From Ga0077530 sp035565975 (lineage in GTDB: Bacteria; Pseudomonadota; Alphaproteobacteria; Rhizobiales; Hyphomicrobiaceae): a DNA stretch of 41,812 bases. Positions 27,632 through 37,106 of this stretch are shown here, piece by piece. Location of the stretch: the NCBI GenBank assembly GCA_035565975.1, contig DATMRT010000037.1, forward strand, positions 1 through 41,812, written 5' to 3'. Made by a program: the position numbers and the translations under genes. The notes under the pieces were generated by a model, which did no database searches, was not told where the DNA came from, and saw only the letters and a program-made list of their open reading frames with translations. Within the stretch, counting starts at the first letter, position 1; each line of letters starts with the position of its first letter.

Positions 27632-28867
27632 TCACGACGCCCGCGCGAGCACCGCGTGCAGGAGGACATTGACGCCCGGCACCGTCGCCGCGAAGTCGAT
27701 GTCCTCTGCTTCGTTGTGGCTGATACCGCCCTTGCATGGCGTGAAGATCATCGCGGTCGGACAGACGCGGTTCATGTTGTAGGCGTCATGCCCTGCCTGA
27801 GATTGCAGGTCCATGGTCGCAACGCCGAGCCGCGCCGCCGTTTCGCGGATGAGCGTGATCAGGCCCGCGTCGAACGCGAGACCGCCGAAGCCCCAGCGCT
27901 CGGCAATCTCGATGCGCGTGCGCGAACGGCGCGCGGACTCGGCCACGGCCGCCTCGACCTCCGCCGCCATGTCGGGAAGACGCGTCTTGTCAGGGTGACG
28001 GAAGTCGATCCACAGCTCCGCCTCGTCCGAGAGAATGCCCGGCAGATTGGGCCTCAGATCGAGGCGCGCGGCGGTGGTCTTGCCGTCCTCCGGCGCATAC
28101 CGCCAGCCGATATCGTCGATCGCGACCACGACGTAGGAAGCGCCAACCAGCGCATTGCGCCGGAGCGTCATCGGCGTCGGCCCGACGTGCGAGGTCTCAC
28201 CGCGCACGCTGACGCGCATACCCTGCATGGCGAAGCCACCCGTCACGATACCGAGTTGCAGTCCCGCAGCGTCGAGCTTCGGCCCTTGCTCGATGTGAAT
28301 CTCGAAGTAGCTATCGATTTCGCGGCCGCCAACAGGTTCCTCGCCGCGATAGCCGATGCGCGCCAGCTCATCGGAGAGCCGCACGCCCTCCTTGTCGCAG
28401 CGGTCCTCCACCCATGCGAGCTGAGCTGGATCGGAGAACACGAGCGAAGCCAGCATCGGCGGCGGAAAGCGCGCGCCCTCCTCGTTCGTCCAGTTCACGA
28501 CCTCGATCGGACGTCGTGTTTTGATGCCGCGCTCGTCGAGCGTGCGCAGGATCTCGAGCCCGGACATCACGCCGAGGATGCCATCGAAGCGACCACCCTT
28601 GGCCTGCGTATCGAGATGGCTGCCGACCAGCACCGGCGCCGCATTCGGGTCCGTCCCCTCGCGCCGCACGAACATGCTGCCGAGGCGATCGATCTTCAGC
28701 TCGTACCCCTCGGCACGCACCCAGCTCACGAAGAGGTCGCGCATGACCTTGTCCTCGTCACTGAGCGTGAGACGGCGTATCCCGCCGGCTGGCGTGCGGC
28801 CGATCTCCGCGGACGCCATGAGGGTCTGCCACAGGCGATCCGGATTGATCGACAGATTCGTGCTCAT
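27632..28867 (-). CDS. M20-family Zn hydrolase: N-carbamoyl-L-amino acid / allantoate amidohydrolase type
   Basis: Members of this branch cleave N-carbamoyl amino acids, allantoate or ureidoglycine and release ammonia and carbon dioxide. The product has 411 residues. Metal ligands are His84 in GSHLDT, Asp95 in GGRFDGILGV, Glu129/Glu130 in NWTNEEGARF, His191 in EIHIEQGP, and a C-terminal His in GGISHNEAED. GHDAYNMNRVCPTAMIF is typical of the family. ATG 28867 starts just before MSTNLSINPDRLW; the open frame upstream has no site. The gene fits with the amidase and formamidase as a third C-N hydrolase in 10 kb. The substrate is not determined. Confidence 0.92.
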   Translation of the reverse strand: MSTNLSINPDRLWQTLMASAEIGRTPAGGIRRLTLSDEDKVMRDLFVSWVRAEGYELKIDRLGSMFVRREGTDPNAAPVLVGSHLDTQAKGGRFDGILGVMSGLEILRTLDERGIKTRRPIEVVNWTNEEGARFPPPMLASLVFSDPAQLAWVEDRCDKEGVRLSDELARIGYRGEEPVGGREIDSYFEIHIEQGPKLDAAGLQLGIVTGGFAMQGMRVSVRGETSHVGPTPMTLRRNALVGASYVVVAIDDIGWRYAPEDGKTTAARLDLRPNLPGILSDEAELWIDFRHPDKTRLPDMAAEVEAAVAESARRSRTRIEIAERWGFGGLAFDAGLITLIRETAARLGVATMDLQSQAGHDAYNMNRVCPTAMIFTPCKGGISHNEAEDIDFAATVPGVNVLLHAVLARAS

Positions 28868-28944
28868 GTTTGTTTGCCGTCTGCTGGAGAGAGGTGGGCC
28901 ACACGCCTGTTGTGCCATGCCGGCAGCGGCCATCGATAGAGCGA

Positions 28945-28950
28945 TTTATA
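28945..28950 (-). promoter_or_regulatory. Possible -10 box for the M20 hydrolase gene
   Basis: TATAAA on the minus strand lies about 78 bases before the start codon. No good -35 is seen at 16-18 bases. Confidence 0.27.
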
Positions 28951-29017
28951 CCAGGCCACGACACTGCTGAAATCGGCCGCTTGGTGGAAGCGCGTGCGAC
29001 CTCGCGCGCACCGGCCG

Positions 29018-29632
29018 TCACGTCATGGGAAAGAACGCGCCACCGCTCCACAACCCGAGGCGGCCGGCCTCGTCCTCGACGGCCATCTCGACGAGATCGT
29101 AGTAAAGGGCCCGCGTCACCAGCGCTTCGAGACGCCCGCGCACCAGAAGATATGGCTTGAGCCCGCCCGATCTCACCTCGGTCTCGAACCGCAGGGGGTG
29201 CTCAGGCCCACAGCGCACGACATCGTCCACATTCGTGCGGAAGATAAGCTCCTGCGACGCCCCGCTTCCCAGGACCTCCATCTCGACGGCCAGAAAAGGT
29301 GCATCCGCGACTGCCACGTCGACCTTCTCGACGGGGGTCACGAGAAAGTGACGGCCGTCCAGGTCGCGCCTCAGGACACGAGAAAAGAGTCTGACCAGAG
29401 GTTTCCGGCCGATCGGGCTACCTTGGTAAAACCACGTCCCGTCGGCGGCGATAGCCATGCCGATATCCCCGCAATACGGGGGGTTCCAGCTATCGACAGG
29501 TGGCAGTCTATCCTGGTCCTGAGCACGCAGCATGGCTTCGAGCCCTGCCAGGGGGCTCCCCCCCGCCGCGGCCTTGTCTGCGGCAACCTGCCTTGTTTCC
29601 AGCCGTTTGCCTTCCGTATCGTGTGGACTCAT
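29018..29632 (-). CDS. DUF1285 family protein
   Basis: The product has 204 residues. After a variable 50-residue N-terminus, the DUF1285 domain is recognisable: RLPPVDSWNPPYCGDIGMAIAADGTWFYQGSPIGRKPLVRLF, then the middle part around YHFLVTP-like HFLVTPVEKV, VDDVVRCGPEHPLRF and PYLLVRGRLEALVTRALYYDLVE. The function of the family is not known to me. ATG 29632 has AAGG seven bases upstream; the open frame continues upstream, but it runs into the moxR promoter. It is divergent from moxR, 224 bases apart. Confidence 0.87.
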   Translation of the reverse strand: MSPHDTEGKRLETRQVAADKAAAGGSPLAGLEAMLRAQDQDRLPPVDSWNPPYCGDIGMAIAADGTWFYQGSPIGRKPLVRLFSRVLRRDLDGRHFLVTPVEKVDVAVADAPFLAVEMEVLGSGASQELIFRTNVDDVVRCGPEHPLRFETEVRSGGLKPYLLVRGRLEALVTRALYYDLVEMAVEDEAGRLGLWSGGAFFPMT

Positions 29633-29844
29633 GGAGCAACCTTGCTTGCGCGGCGCGCTCGGCGTTTGGCAACATGCTGACCCGACAGTCCGGCTCGCCG
29701 CCGGCTCCGCCGCACATTGCAGGGCGGCAGCGCGCTTGACCTCGAGCGTCTCATTTCGGGCCGATAGCCCGTTTACCCGGCACCGCGCTCCATATTCTGA
29801 ACATCTTCGCTGGCACAAGTTTCCGCAACCCAAGAAAACGGCCT

Positions 29845-29850
29845 TATAAT
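29845..29850 (+). promoter_or_regulatory. Perfect -10 box positioned for a leaderless moxR mRNA
   Basis: TATAAT ends seven bases before the A of the moxR ATG at 29857, the usual distance to a start site, so the mRNA should begin at the AUG. The six bases between are all C, and no ribosome site is present. There is no convincing -35 at 17 or 18 bases. Confidence 0.6.
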
Positions 29851-29856
29851 CCCCCC

Positions 29857-30855
29857 ATGACAACAGTGATCGACACCCAGGACAACATCGTCGCACGCGT
29901 CGAGGCCGCTGGAGAGCGGGTACGGCGCGTTCATGAGGCCACGGCCTCGGTCATCTTCGGCCAGGACAAGGTCATCGAGCAGACGCTCGTGACACTGCTC
30001 TCGGGCGGCCACGCGCTGCTGATCGGCGTACCCGGCCTCGCGAAGACGCTGCTCGTCGAGACACTCGGGCGCGTACTCGGCCTCGACGCCAAGCGCATCC
30101 AGTTCACGCCGGACCTCATGCCCTCGGATATCATCGGCGCCGAAGTGCTCGAGGATGCGCAAGGCGGACGGCGCAGCTTCCGCTTCATTCGCGGCCCGGT
30201 CTTCACGCAGCTCCTCATGGCGGACGAGATCAATCGCGCCTCGCCCAAGACGCAGTCGGCGCTGCTGCAGGCCATGCAGGAGCATCATGTCACGGTCGCC
30301 GGCCAGCGCCATGACGTGCCCTCGCCTTTCCACGTGCTCGCCACGCAGAACCCGCTCGAGCAGGAAGGCACCTATCCGCTTCCCGAGGCGCAGCTCGATC
30401 GCTTCCTGCTGCAGATCGATGTCGACTATCCCGACACCGTTGCCGAGCGCCGGATGCTCTTCTCGACGACCGGCACCGAGGAGCGCCGCCTCGAAACGAT
30501 CCTCTCCGGGCAGGAGCTGATGAGCATCCAGCGCCTCGTGCGCCAGATCCCGGTGCCCGACAAAGTCGTCGACGCGATCCTCACGCTCGTGCGCACGGCA
30601 CGTCCGGGTACAGGTGCCGACGAGGAGACGGACCGCTTCGTCGCCTGGGGTCCGGGTCCGCGTGCGAGCCAGGCGCTCATGCTCGCAGTGCGCGCCAAAG
30701 CGCTCATCGACGGCCGGCTTGCGCCGTCAGTGGACGACGTGATCGCGCTCGCCGAGCCTGTTCTCAAGCATCGCATGGCGCTCAACTTCGCGGCCCGCGC
30801 CGAGGGCCGCCAGATCGGCGCCGTCATTGGCCGGCTGGCCGCCAACATCGCGTGA
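29857..30855 (+). CDS. MoxR-family AAA+ ATPase
   Basis: MoxR ATPases act as chaperones that assemble or activate partner complexes, often with VWA-domain proteins. The product has 332 residues. Walker A is GVPGLAKT (57-64) and Walker B LLMADEINR (119-127), followed by SPKTQSALLQAMQE and the sensor region FHVLATQNPLEQEG. The C-terminal lid domain holds VRAKALIDGR. There is no ribosome site before the ATG (see the promoter entry). The DUF58 gene follows 100 bases later and the two membrane proteins after it, which is the common moxR-bat type operon. The client of this set is not known. Confidence 0.94.
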   Translation: MTTVIDTQDNIVARVEAAGERVRRVHEATASVIFGQDKVIEQTLVTLLSGGHALLIGVPGLAKTLLVETLGRVLGLDAKRIQFTPDLMPSDIIGAEVLEDAQGGRRSFRFIRGPVFTQLLMADEINRASPKTQSALLQAMQEHHVTVAGQRHDVPSPFHVLATQNPLEQEGTYPLPEAQLDRFLLQIDVDYPDTVAERRMLFSTTGTEERRLETILSGQELMSIQRLVRQIPVPDKVVDAILTLVRTARPGTGADEETDRFVAWGPGPRASQALMLAVRAKALIDGRLAPSVDDVIALAEPVLKHRMALNFAARAEGRQIGAVIGRLAANIA

Positions 30856-30955
30856 GGCCCGCCATCGAGGCCCCACGCGCATTCCCTTGGAGCCAGCAGG
30901 TGGCCCAGAAGTTGGCGAAGAGCGCAATTGCCATGCGATCCCAGTGGAGACAGGC

Positions 30956-31906
30956 ATGAGCCCGGCTGAGACCGCTATCGGCCGGCTGGAGCTCGAGGCG
31001 CACGGCCTCGCCGACCGCTTGCCCGACCTCGTCATCGAGGCGAGCCGCGTGGCGAGCACCGTCGCCCACGGCATCCATGGGCGCCGTCGTGCCGGACCAG
31101 GCGAGACTTTCTGGCAATTCCGCCAGTTCGAGGGTGCCGATGCGGCAACTCTCATCGACTGGCGGCGTTCCGCAAGCTCTGATCAGTTGTACGTGCGCGA
31201 GCGCGAATGGGAAGCGGCACACACCGTGTGGCTTTGGCCTGATCTTTCGCCGTCGATGGATTTTCGCAGCGAGCTCGCGCCGGTGACAAAGCGCGACCGC
31301 GCTGTCGTGCTCATGCTTGCGGCCGCCGAGCTTCTCGTGCGCGGCGGCGAGCGCGTCGCGCTGCTCGGACTTGGCCGGCCGACCGCGAGCCGCAAGGCTG
31401 CGACCGTGATCGCCGAGACCATCCTCACGAACATCACGTCGCCGCTGCTCACGACAAGTCTGCCGCCCAAGATCCGACTGCCGCGCTTTTCAGGCGCTAT
31501 CCTGATCAGCGACTTTCTCGATCCGCTCGACAAGCTCGGCCCGCGCCTCGAAGAGATGGCCGGCGCCGGCGTCGGCGGTCATCTCGTGCAGATCATGGAC
31601 CCCGCGGAGGAAACGCTGCCTTATGAAGGGCGCGCCGAGTTCCTCGGTCCCGAGGTCGCAGGCGAGCGTTGGATCGTCGATCGCGTCGAGACCATGCGGG
31701 ACGCGTACCTCAAAAAGCTTGCAGCGCATCGGGACGGGCTCGCCGACATTGCCCGGCGCCTCGGCTGGTCGCTGCTCGTCCATCACACGGACCGTCCGCC
31801 CCATGAGTTGCTGCTGAGCCTCATCCTGCGCCTCGGCGGCCAGGCCGGCAGCTATCTCATGAGCACACCGTCGTCCGGGGCGACGGCCGCAGGAGGGCAC
31901 GCATGA
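30956..31906 (+). CDS. DUF58 domain protein of the MoxR/Bat operon
   Basis: The product has 316 residues, all cytoplasmic. The DUF58 hallmark DWRRSASSDQLYVREREWE is at 68-86, and DLSPSM (96-101) supplies a D-x-S-x-S metal site of a VWA-like fold. The longer open frame from 30827 is rejected because ATG 30956 has GGAG six bases upstream. The next gene starts inside its stop codon (ATGA), a sign of coupled translation. DUF58 proteins are regular partners of MoxR ATPases. Confidence 0.93.
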   Translation: MSPAETAIGRLELEAHGLADRLPDLVIEASRVASTVAHGIHGRRRAGPGETFWQFRQFEGADAATLIDWRRSASSDQLYVREREWEAAHTVWLWPDLSPSMDFRSELAPVTKRDRAVVLMLAAAELLVRGGERVALLGLGRPTASRKAATVIAETILTNITSPLLTTSLPPKIRLPRFSGAILISDFLDPLDKLGPRLEEMAGAGVGGHLVQIMDPAEETLPYEGRAEFLGPEVAGERWIVDRVETMRDAYLKKLAAHRDGLADIARRLGWSLLVHHTDRPPHELLLSLILRLGGQAGSYLMSTPSSGATAAGGHA

Positions 31907-34806
31907 GCATCGGCGCGCTCGCCTTCCTGAGCCCGTGGCTGCTGACCGCGCTCGCCGCGTTGCCGGTCATCTACTGGCTGCTGCGGACGGTGCCGCCGCG
32001 CCCGCGCCAGATCACCTTCCCGCCGACGCGCATCCTGGTCGGCCTCGAGAACAAGGACAAGACGCCGGCCAAGACACCGTGGTGGCTGACGCTCATCCGG
32101 ATGCTGGCGGCCGCCTTCGTCATCTTCGCGCTTGCCGATCCCGTGCTCAATCCGAACCGCGAGACCGGGCTCAGCGGCAGCGGCCCGCTCGTTCTCGTCG
32201 TCGACAACGGCTGGTCGAGCGGCGGGCATTTCGCCAACCGCGCACGGCTCGTCGATCAGCTCATTTCCGAAGCCGAGAGTGCCAACCGGCCGGTTGTGGT
32301 CGCGCCGACCGCCTCGGGCGCTAAGACACTCACCTTGCGCATCGAAGCACCCGGTGCCGCGCGCACGACCGCCGCAGCAATTCAACCGCAGCCCTTCGCG
32401 CCTTATCGCGCCCAGCTTGCCGAGCAACTTGCCCGTACGCTCGAAGGCCAGTCCGGCCTCGATGTCGTATGGCTCAGCGACGGCATCGACCATGACGGCA
32501 AGACCCTCGCCTTTGTGGAAGCCCTGAGCCAGATCGCGCGTGGCGGCCGTCTGCAGGTGATCCGCAATCGCCCCGGCGACGAGCCGCTCGGCCTTTCGGC
32601 GGGACTAGACCGTGATGGGCGCCTCGAAGCCTTTGTCGTGCGTGCCGAAGGCGCCGGGCGCAGCGGCACGGCCCTCGCCTTCTCCGCGCGCGGCCAGCGC
32701 CTCGCCGAGACGGCTTACGAGATCCCGGCGAACAGCCGCCGCGCCACGACGCGCTTCGACCTGCCGCTCGAGTTGCGCAATCAGGTCGCGCGCATCGAGC
32801 TTGCCGGCGAGCAGAGTGCCGGCGCCGTGCACCTTCTCGACAGCCGGTCGCGCTGGCATCGCATTGCCCTCATCTCCGGCGAAAGCCGCGAGCAGGCCCA
32901 GCCGCTGCTGGCGCCGCTCTACTACATCGAGCGCGCGCTCGCGCCGTTCGCCGAACTTGTCCGCCAGAAGGATGTGAACCTCGCCGGTGCGGTCGCGAGC
33001 GCCTTCGAGCAGCGTTCCTCCATCCTGGTCATGGCCGACATCGGCACCATTGCCGGCGATCTCGGCACGCGTGTCGAGGAATGGGTGAACAAGGGTGGCG
33101 TGCTCGTGCGCTTTGCCGGCCCGCGCCTCGAGAAAGGCGGCGACGATCTGCTGCCCGTGGGCCTGCGCATGGGCGGGCGCACGCTCGGCGGCGCGCTGTC
33201 CTGGTCGACGCCGCAACCGCTCGCGCCATTCGAGGACTCGAGCCTCTTCGCCGGTCTGACGATTCCGAAGGACGTGACCGTGAGCCGACAGATCCTCGCC
33301 GATCCGGCCTATCTCACGGATGACGTGAGCGTATGGGCGCGGCTCGCCGATGGCACGCCGCTCGTCACCGCGAGAAAGATGGGCGAGGGCCAGATCGTGC
33401 TGTTCCACGTCACGGCCAATTCCGACTGGTCGAACCTGCCGCTCTCCGGCCTCTTCGTCGAAATGCTGCGGCGGATTGCAACGCTCGGCGTCAGTGGCGG
33501 CATTGCCGTCGGAGGCCCCGAGACCATGGCGGCCGCGACCCCACGCAACACACCCCAGCCCGAGACGGCTGAAGTGCTGGCGCCGACCCAGGTGCTCGAC
33601 GGCTTCGGCACGCTGCGCCCGCCGACCCCCACCGCTCAAGCCATCCCGGCCCGTCTGATCGATACGGCGACGCCATCGCTCGACCATCCTCCGGGCTACT
33701 ACGGCCCGGCCACGAGCCCCCGCGCCCTCAACGTGATCACGCCACGCACCGAGCTCAAGCCCCTTCCGAGCCTGCCGGCAAGCGTCGAGCAGCGCACGTA
33801 CGAGGGCACGAACCCCGAGCCGCTGAAGCCGTGGCTGCTCTCAGCCGCGCTCGCGCTCATCTTTGCCGATATCATTGCCGTGCTGCTGCTGCAGGGCCTG
33901 CTGAGGCGGCGGCCGCGTATGCAGGCGGCCGCGACGGCCTCAGCACTGCTGATTGCCGTTGCCGCGGCTCTCGCACTCACGAGCACCGACGCCAGCGCCC
34001 AGCGCCGTCCGGCGGCACCACCGACCGCAGCCATGCCCTCGAGCCGCGACCTTCAGATCGCGATCCAGGCAACGGGCAAAGTGTCTTTCGCCTACGTGCT
34101 GACGGGTGATAGCGCGACCGACGAAACGAGCCGCGCCGGCCTTATCGGCCTCGGTCGCCATCTTTCCATGCGCACCTCGGTCGAGCCGGGCGAGCCCTTC
34201 GGCGTGAATGTCGCGACCGACGAGATCGCCTTCTTCCCGATCCTCTACTGGCCCGTGCTGGCGAACGCGACCCCGCTTCCCGATGCGACGCTCAATAAGA
34301 TCGACAGCTACATGAAGCAGGGCGGGATGATCATCTTCGACACCCGCGACTTCGGCTCCGGCATTCCGACCGGCATCGGCATGGGGCGCGAAGGCGGCAC
34401 GCCGCTTCAGCGCCTGCTCGGCCGCCTCGATATCCCGCGCCTCGAGCCCGTGCCCGAGTCCCATGTTCTGACGAAATCCTTCTACATCCTGCGCACGTTC
34501 CCCGGCCGCTGGGATGGCGGCCAGATGTGGGTCGAGGCCGACAGCAGCCAGTCGGACGACGGCGACACGCGCAAGGCGCGCCGCGCCGACGGTGTCAGCA
34601 GCATCCTCGTGACGCCGAACGACCTCGCCGCCGCCTGGGCGCTCGACGGCCAGAACCGGCCGATGTTCCCGGTCGTACCCGGCGGCGAAGCCCAGCGCGA
34701 GATGGCCGTGCGGGTCGGCATCAACATCGCCATGTACGCGCTGACCGGCAATTACAAGGCCGATCAGGTGCACGCGCCGGCGCTCATCGAGCGCCTCGGC
34801 CAATAG
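31903..34806 (+). CDS. BatA-like membrane protein fused to a DUF4159 domain
   Basis: The product has 967 residues. The N-terminus is a BatA-type region with helices at 7-29 and 60-82 flanking the PPRPRQITFPPTRILVGLE segment. A VWA-like domain follows from about Asp101, but its metal motif is degenerate (DNGWSSG). A long central region comes next, then a helix at about 644-667. Residues 673-699 look like a signal peptide inside the protein: basic RRRPRM, a hydrophobic core, and an A-x-A site (ASA, 697-699). The DUF4159 domain occupies about 713-920 (FFPILYWPVL, GGMIIFDTRDFG). It overlaps the DUF58 gene by four bases (ATGA), with AGGAGG six bases upstream. Confidence 0.9.
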   Translation: MSIGALAFLSPWLLTALAALPVIYWLLRTVPPRPRQITFPPTRILVGLENKDKTPAKTPWWLTLIRMLAAAFVIFALADPVLNPNRETGLSGSGPLVLVVDNGWSSGGHFANRARLVDQLISEAESANRPVVVAPTASGAKTLTLRIEAPGAARTTAAAIQPQPFAPYRAQLAEQLARTLEGQSGLDVVWLSDGIDHDGKTLAFVEALSQIARGGRLQVIRNRPGDEPLGLSAGLDRDGRLEAFVVRAEGAGRSGTALAFSARGQRLAETAYEIPANSRRATTRFDLPLELRNQVARIELAGEQSAGAVHLLDSRSRWHRIALISGESREQAQPLLAPLYYIERALAPFAELVRQKDVNLAGAVASAFEQRSSILVMADIGTIAGDLGTRVEEWVNKGGVLVRFAGPRLEKGGDDLLPVGLRMGGRTLGGALSWSTPQPLAPFEDSSLFAGLTIPKDVTVSRQILADPAYLTDDVSVWARLADGTPLVTARKMGEGQIVLFHVTANSDWSNLPLSGLFVEMLRRIATLGVSGGIAVGGPETMAAATPRNTPQPETAEVLAPTQVLDGFGTLRPPTPTAQAIPARLIDTATPSLDHPPGYYGPATSPRALNVITPRTELKPLPSLPASVEQRTYEGTNPEPLKPWLLSAALALIFADIIAVLLLQGLLRRRPRMQAAATASALLIAVAAALALTSTDASAQRRPAAPPTAAMPSSRDLQIAIQATGKVSFAYVLTGDSATDETSRAGLIGLGRHLSMRTSVEPGEPFGVNVATDEIAFFPILYWPVLANATPLPDATLNKIDSYMKQGGMIIFDTRDFGSGIPTGIGMGREGGTPLQRLLGRLDIPRLEPVPESHVLTKSFYILRTFPGRWDGGQMWVEADSSQSDDGDTRKARRADGVSSILVTPNDLAAAWALDGQNRPMFPVVPGGEAQREMAVRVGINIAMYALTGNYKADQVHAPALIERLGQ

Positions 34807-34826
34807 TTGTGGAGTTCTGAGACCGG

Positions 34827-36959
34827 ATGACCTGGTCGATCGACATCGCCCCGATGGTGCCTGCGCCCGTGCTGGCAGCCGCCGTGCTCGTCGCGCTGGC
34901 GCTCATCGGCGTGCTCTTCTTTCGCCGCACGCGCGGCGCGGCCTTGCGCGCGCTCGCGCTCGCAGCACTCGTTGCCGCGCTCGCCAATCCGTCCTTCCGG
35001 CAGGAGGAGCGCGAGGGCCTCAATAACATTGCCGTCGTACTCGTCGACGAGAGCACCAGCCAGAGCATTGCCGGACGTCCTGCGCAGACCGCAGCCATAC
35101 GCGCCGATCTCGACGAGAAGCTCAAGCGCCTCCCCGGCCTCGAGGTGAAGTGGATCGAAGCCTCGCGGCCGACCGGCGAGCGCACGTCGGGCACGCATCT
35201 CTTCACAGACCTCAACCGCGCGCTCTCCGAGGTCGCGCCGGACCGCCTCGCCGGCGTGATCATGATCACGGACGGTCAGGTCCACGACATCCCGGCGTCC
35301 GTCGCCGCGCTCGGCTTCAACGCGCCCGTACATGCGCTGATCACGGGGCGTCCCGACGAGTTCGATCGGCGCATCGAGGTCATCACTGCGCCCAAGTTCG
35401 GCATCGTCAACGGCCCGCCGCGCGACATCGAGATCGCCGTGCGCGAGACCGGCAAGAGCGGTCAGGCGAGCCGCCAGGTAAACCTGCGCGTGCGCCGCGA
35501 AGGACAGCCGGACGAGACCGTGCGCACGGAAATCGACGCCCGCACGCGCGTCGCCATGCCCTTCCCGACCGCCGGCCAGAACATCGTCGAGATCGAGCTC
35601 GATCCCGTGCCGGGCGAGCTCACGCATCTCAACAACCGCGTCGTGATCGCCGCCGAGGGCGTGCGCGAGAACCTGCGCGTGCTCCTCGTGTCGGGTGAGC
35701 CGCACGCAGGCGAACGCGTCTGGCGCAATCTTCTCAAGTCCGATGCCGCCGTCGACCTCGTGCACTTCACCATTTTGCGCCCGCCGGAGAAGCAGGACGG
35801 TACGCCCATTCAACAGCTCTCGCTGATCGCCTTCCCGACTCGCGAGCTGTTCTCGGAAAAGATCACGAACTTCGACCTGATCATCTTCGACCGCTACCAG
35901 AACCGGGGCATTCTGCCGCCCATCTACTACGACAACATCGCACGCTATGTCGCGAACGGCGGCGCGCTGCTCGTGGCTTCCGGCGACGACTACGCCCAGG
36001 CCGCAAGCCTATATCGCACCGCCTTGGCGCCGGTGCTGCCCGCCGCGCCTTCGGGTCGCGTCATCGAGCAGCCTTTCAAGGCACACATCACCGCGGACGG
36101 CCACAAGCATCCCGTGACACGGAGCCTGCCGGGCCTCGGCGAAGGCAACCAGGAGCCCGACTGGGGGCGCTGGTTCCGCCAGGTCGAGACGAATGTCATG
36201 CGCGGCCGCACGCTCATGAGCGGCGTCGAGGACCGGCCCCTCCTTGTGCTCGACCGGGTCGGGCGCGGACGCGTTGCCCTGCTGCTCTCCGACCATGCCT
36301 GGCTCTGGGCGCGCGGCTATGACGGCGGCGGCCCGCACACCGACCTCCTGCGCCGCACCGCGCACTGGCTCATGAAGGAGCCCGATCTCGAAGAGGAGCG
36401 TCTCCTCGCCCAGGCCCGCGGTCTCAAGCTCACGATCGAGCGCCGGTCCATGGAAACGAGCGTGCCGCCGGTCGCCGTGCAATCGCCAGGCGGCGAGTCG
36501 AGCGAGGTTCAGCTCGAGCCTTCGGGCGACGGCGTGTGGCGCACGACCATCGATGTGCGCCAGCCGGGCCTCTATAAAATGCAGACGAACGGCCCCGCCC
36601 CCGAGCGGCGCGTGCTGACGGCTGTCGCGCACGCCGGACTCGAGGACGCCCGCGAGATGAGCGAGGTTACGGCGACCGACGCCAAGCTTCGCCCGCTCAT
36701 CAATGCAACAGGCGGCGGCACGTTCTGGACACGCAGCACCGGCCTCCTCTCGAGCGCCAGCGATACGGCCGTCGAGGTGCCGCGCGTCTCGCTGCTCGCC
36801 AATGCGCGCGTCCTCGCAGGCTCCGGCTGGATGGGCCTCAAGGACCGCGAGGCTTACGTAACGCGCGGCGTGCGTATCACACCGATGTTCACCGGCCTCC
36901 TGGCGCTCGCCGCCCTGCTCGCCTTCCTGACACTCGCCTGGTGGCGCGAGGGACGGTAA
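34827..36959 (+). CDS. Large membrane protein with VWA-like/glutamine-amidotransferase-like domain
   Basis: The product has 710 residues. Two N-terminal helices lie at about 14-32 and 37-54. A VWA-like domain has a D-x-S-x-S site at Asp74, Ser76 and Ser78 (DESTSQS), and the later ITDG (147-150). The middle (about 285-470) resembles the glutamine-amidotransferase-like fold seen in such proteins (IFDRYQNRGILPPIYYDNIARYVANGGALLVASGDD), though I see no catalytic Cys. A single helix at about 686-704 ends the protein, with WWREGR inside. It starts 20 bases after the BatA-DUF4159 gene and closes the operon. The role is probably structural or regulatory with MoxR; no enzyme activity is clear. Confidence 0.88.
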   Translation: MTWSIDIAPMVPAPVLAAAVLVALALIGVLFFRRTRGAALRALALAALVAALANPSFRQEEREGLNNIAVVLVDESTSQSIAGRPAQTAAIRADLDEKLKRLPGLEVKWIEASRPTGERTSGTHLFTDLNRALSEVAPDRLAGVIMITDGQVHDIPASVAALGFNAPVHALITGRPDEFDRRIEVITAPKFGIVNGPPRDIEIAVRETGKSGQASRQVNLRVRREGQPDETVRTEIDARTRVAMPFPTAGQNIVEIELDPVPGELTHLNNRVVIAAEGVRENLRVLLVSGEPHAGERVWRNLLKSDAAVDLVHFTILRPPEKQDGTPIQQLSLIAFPTRELFSEKITNFDLIIFDRYQNRGILPPIYYDNIARYVANGGALLVASGDDYAQAASLYRTALAPVLPAAPSGRVIEQPFKAHITADGHKHPVTRSLPGLGEGNQEPDWGRWFRQVETNVMRGRTLMSGVEDRPLLVLDRVGRGRVALLLSDHAWLWARGYDGGGPHTDLLRRTAHWLMKEPDLEEERLLAQARGLKLTIERRSMETSVPPVAVQSPGGESSEVQLEPSGDGVWRTTIDVRQPGLYKMQTNGPAPERRVLTAVAHAGLEDAREMSEVTATDAKLRPLINATGGGTFWTRSTGLLSSASDTAVEVPRVSLLANARVLAGSGWMGLKDREAYVTRGVRITPMFTGLLALAALLAFLTLAWWREGR

Positions 36960-37012
36960 AGTCATTAGGCCATTCGCGCCTCCGGCGGACGGGACGTTCG
37001 ACCCGGGCCAAG

Positions 37013-37046
37013 CCGGGAGGGATACCCTCCCGGACCCCACCGCTTT
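37013..37046 (+). terminator. Candidate terminator after the MoxR operon
   Basis: CCGGGAGGG-ATA-CCCTCCCGG is a perfect nine-base stem with a three-base loop (37013-37033). A TTTT run comes nine bases later, further away than in a standard intrinsic terminator. Confidence 0.5.
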
Positions 37047-37106
37047 TATGACGATTTGCCCAAAGCGCGACCTATCCGCATGGCCGCCACGGGCATGGCA
37101 CCACGT

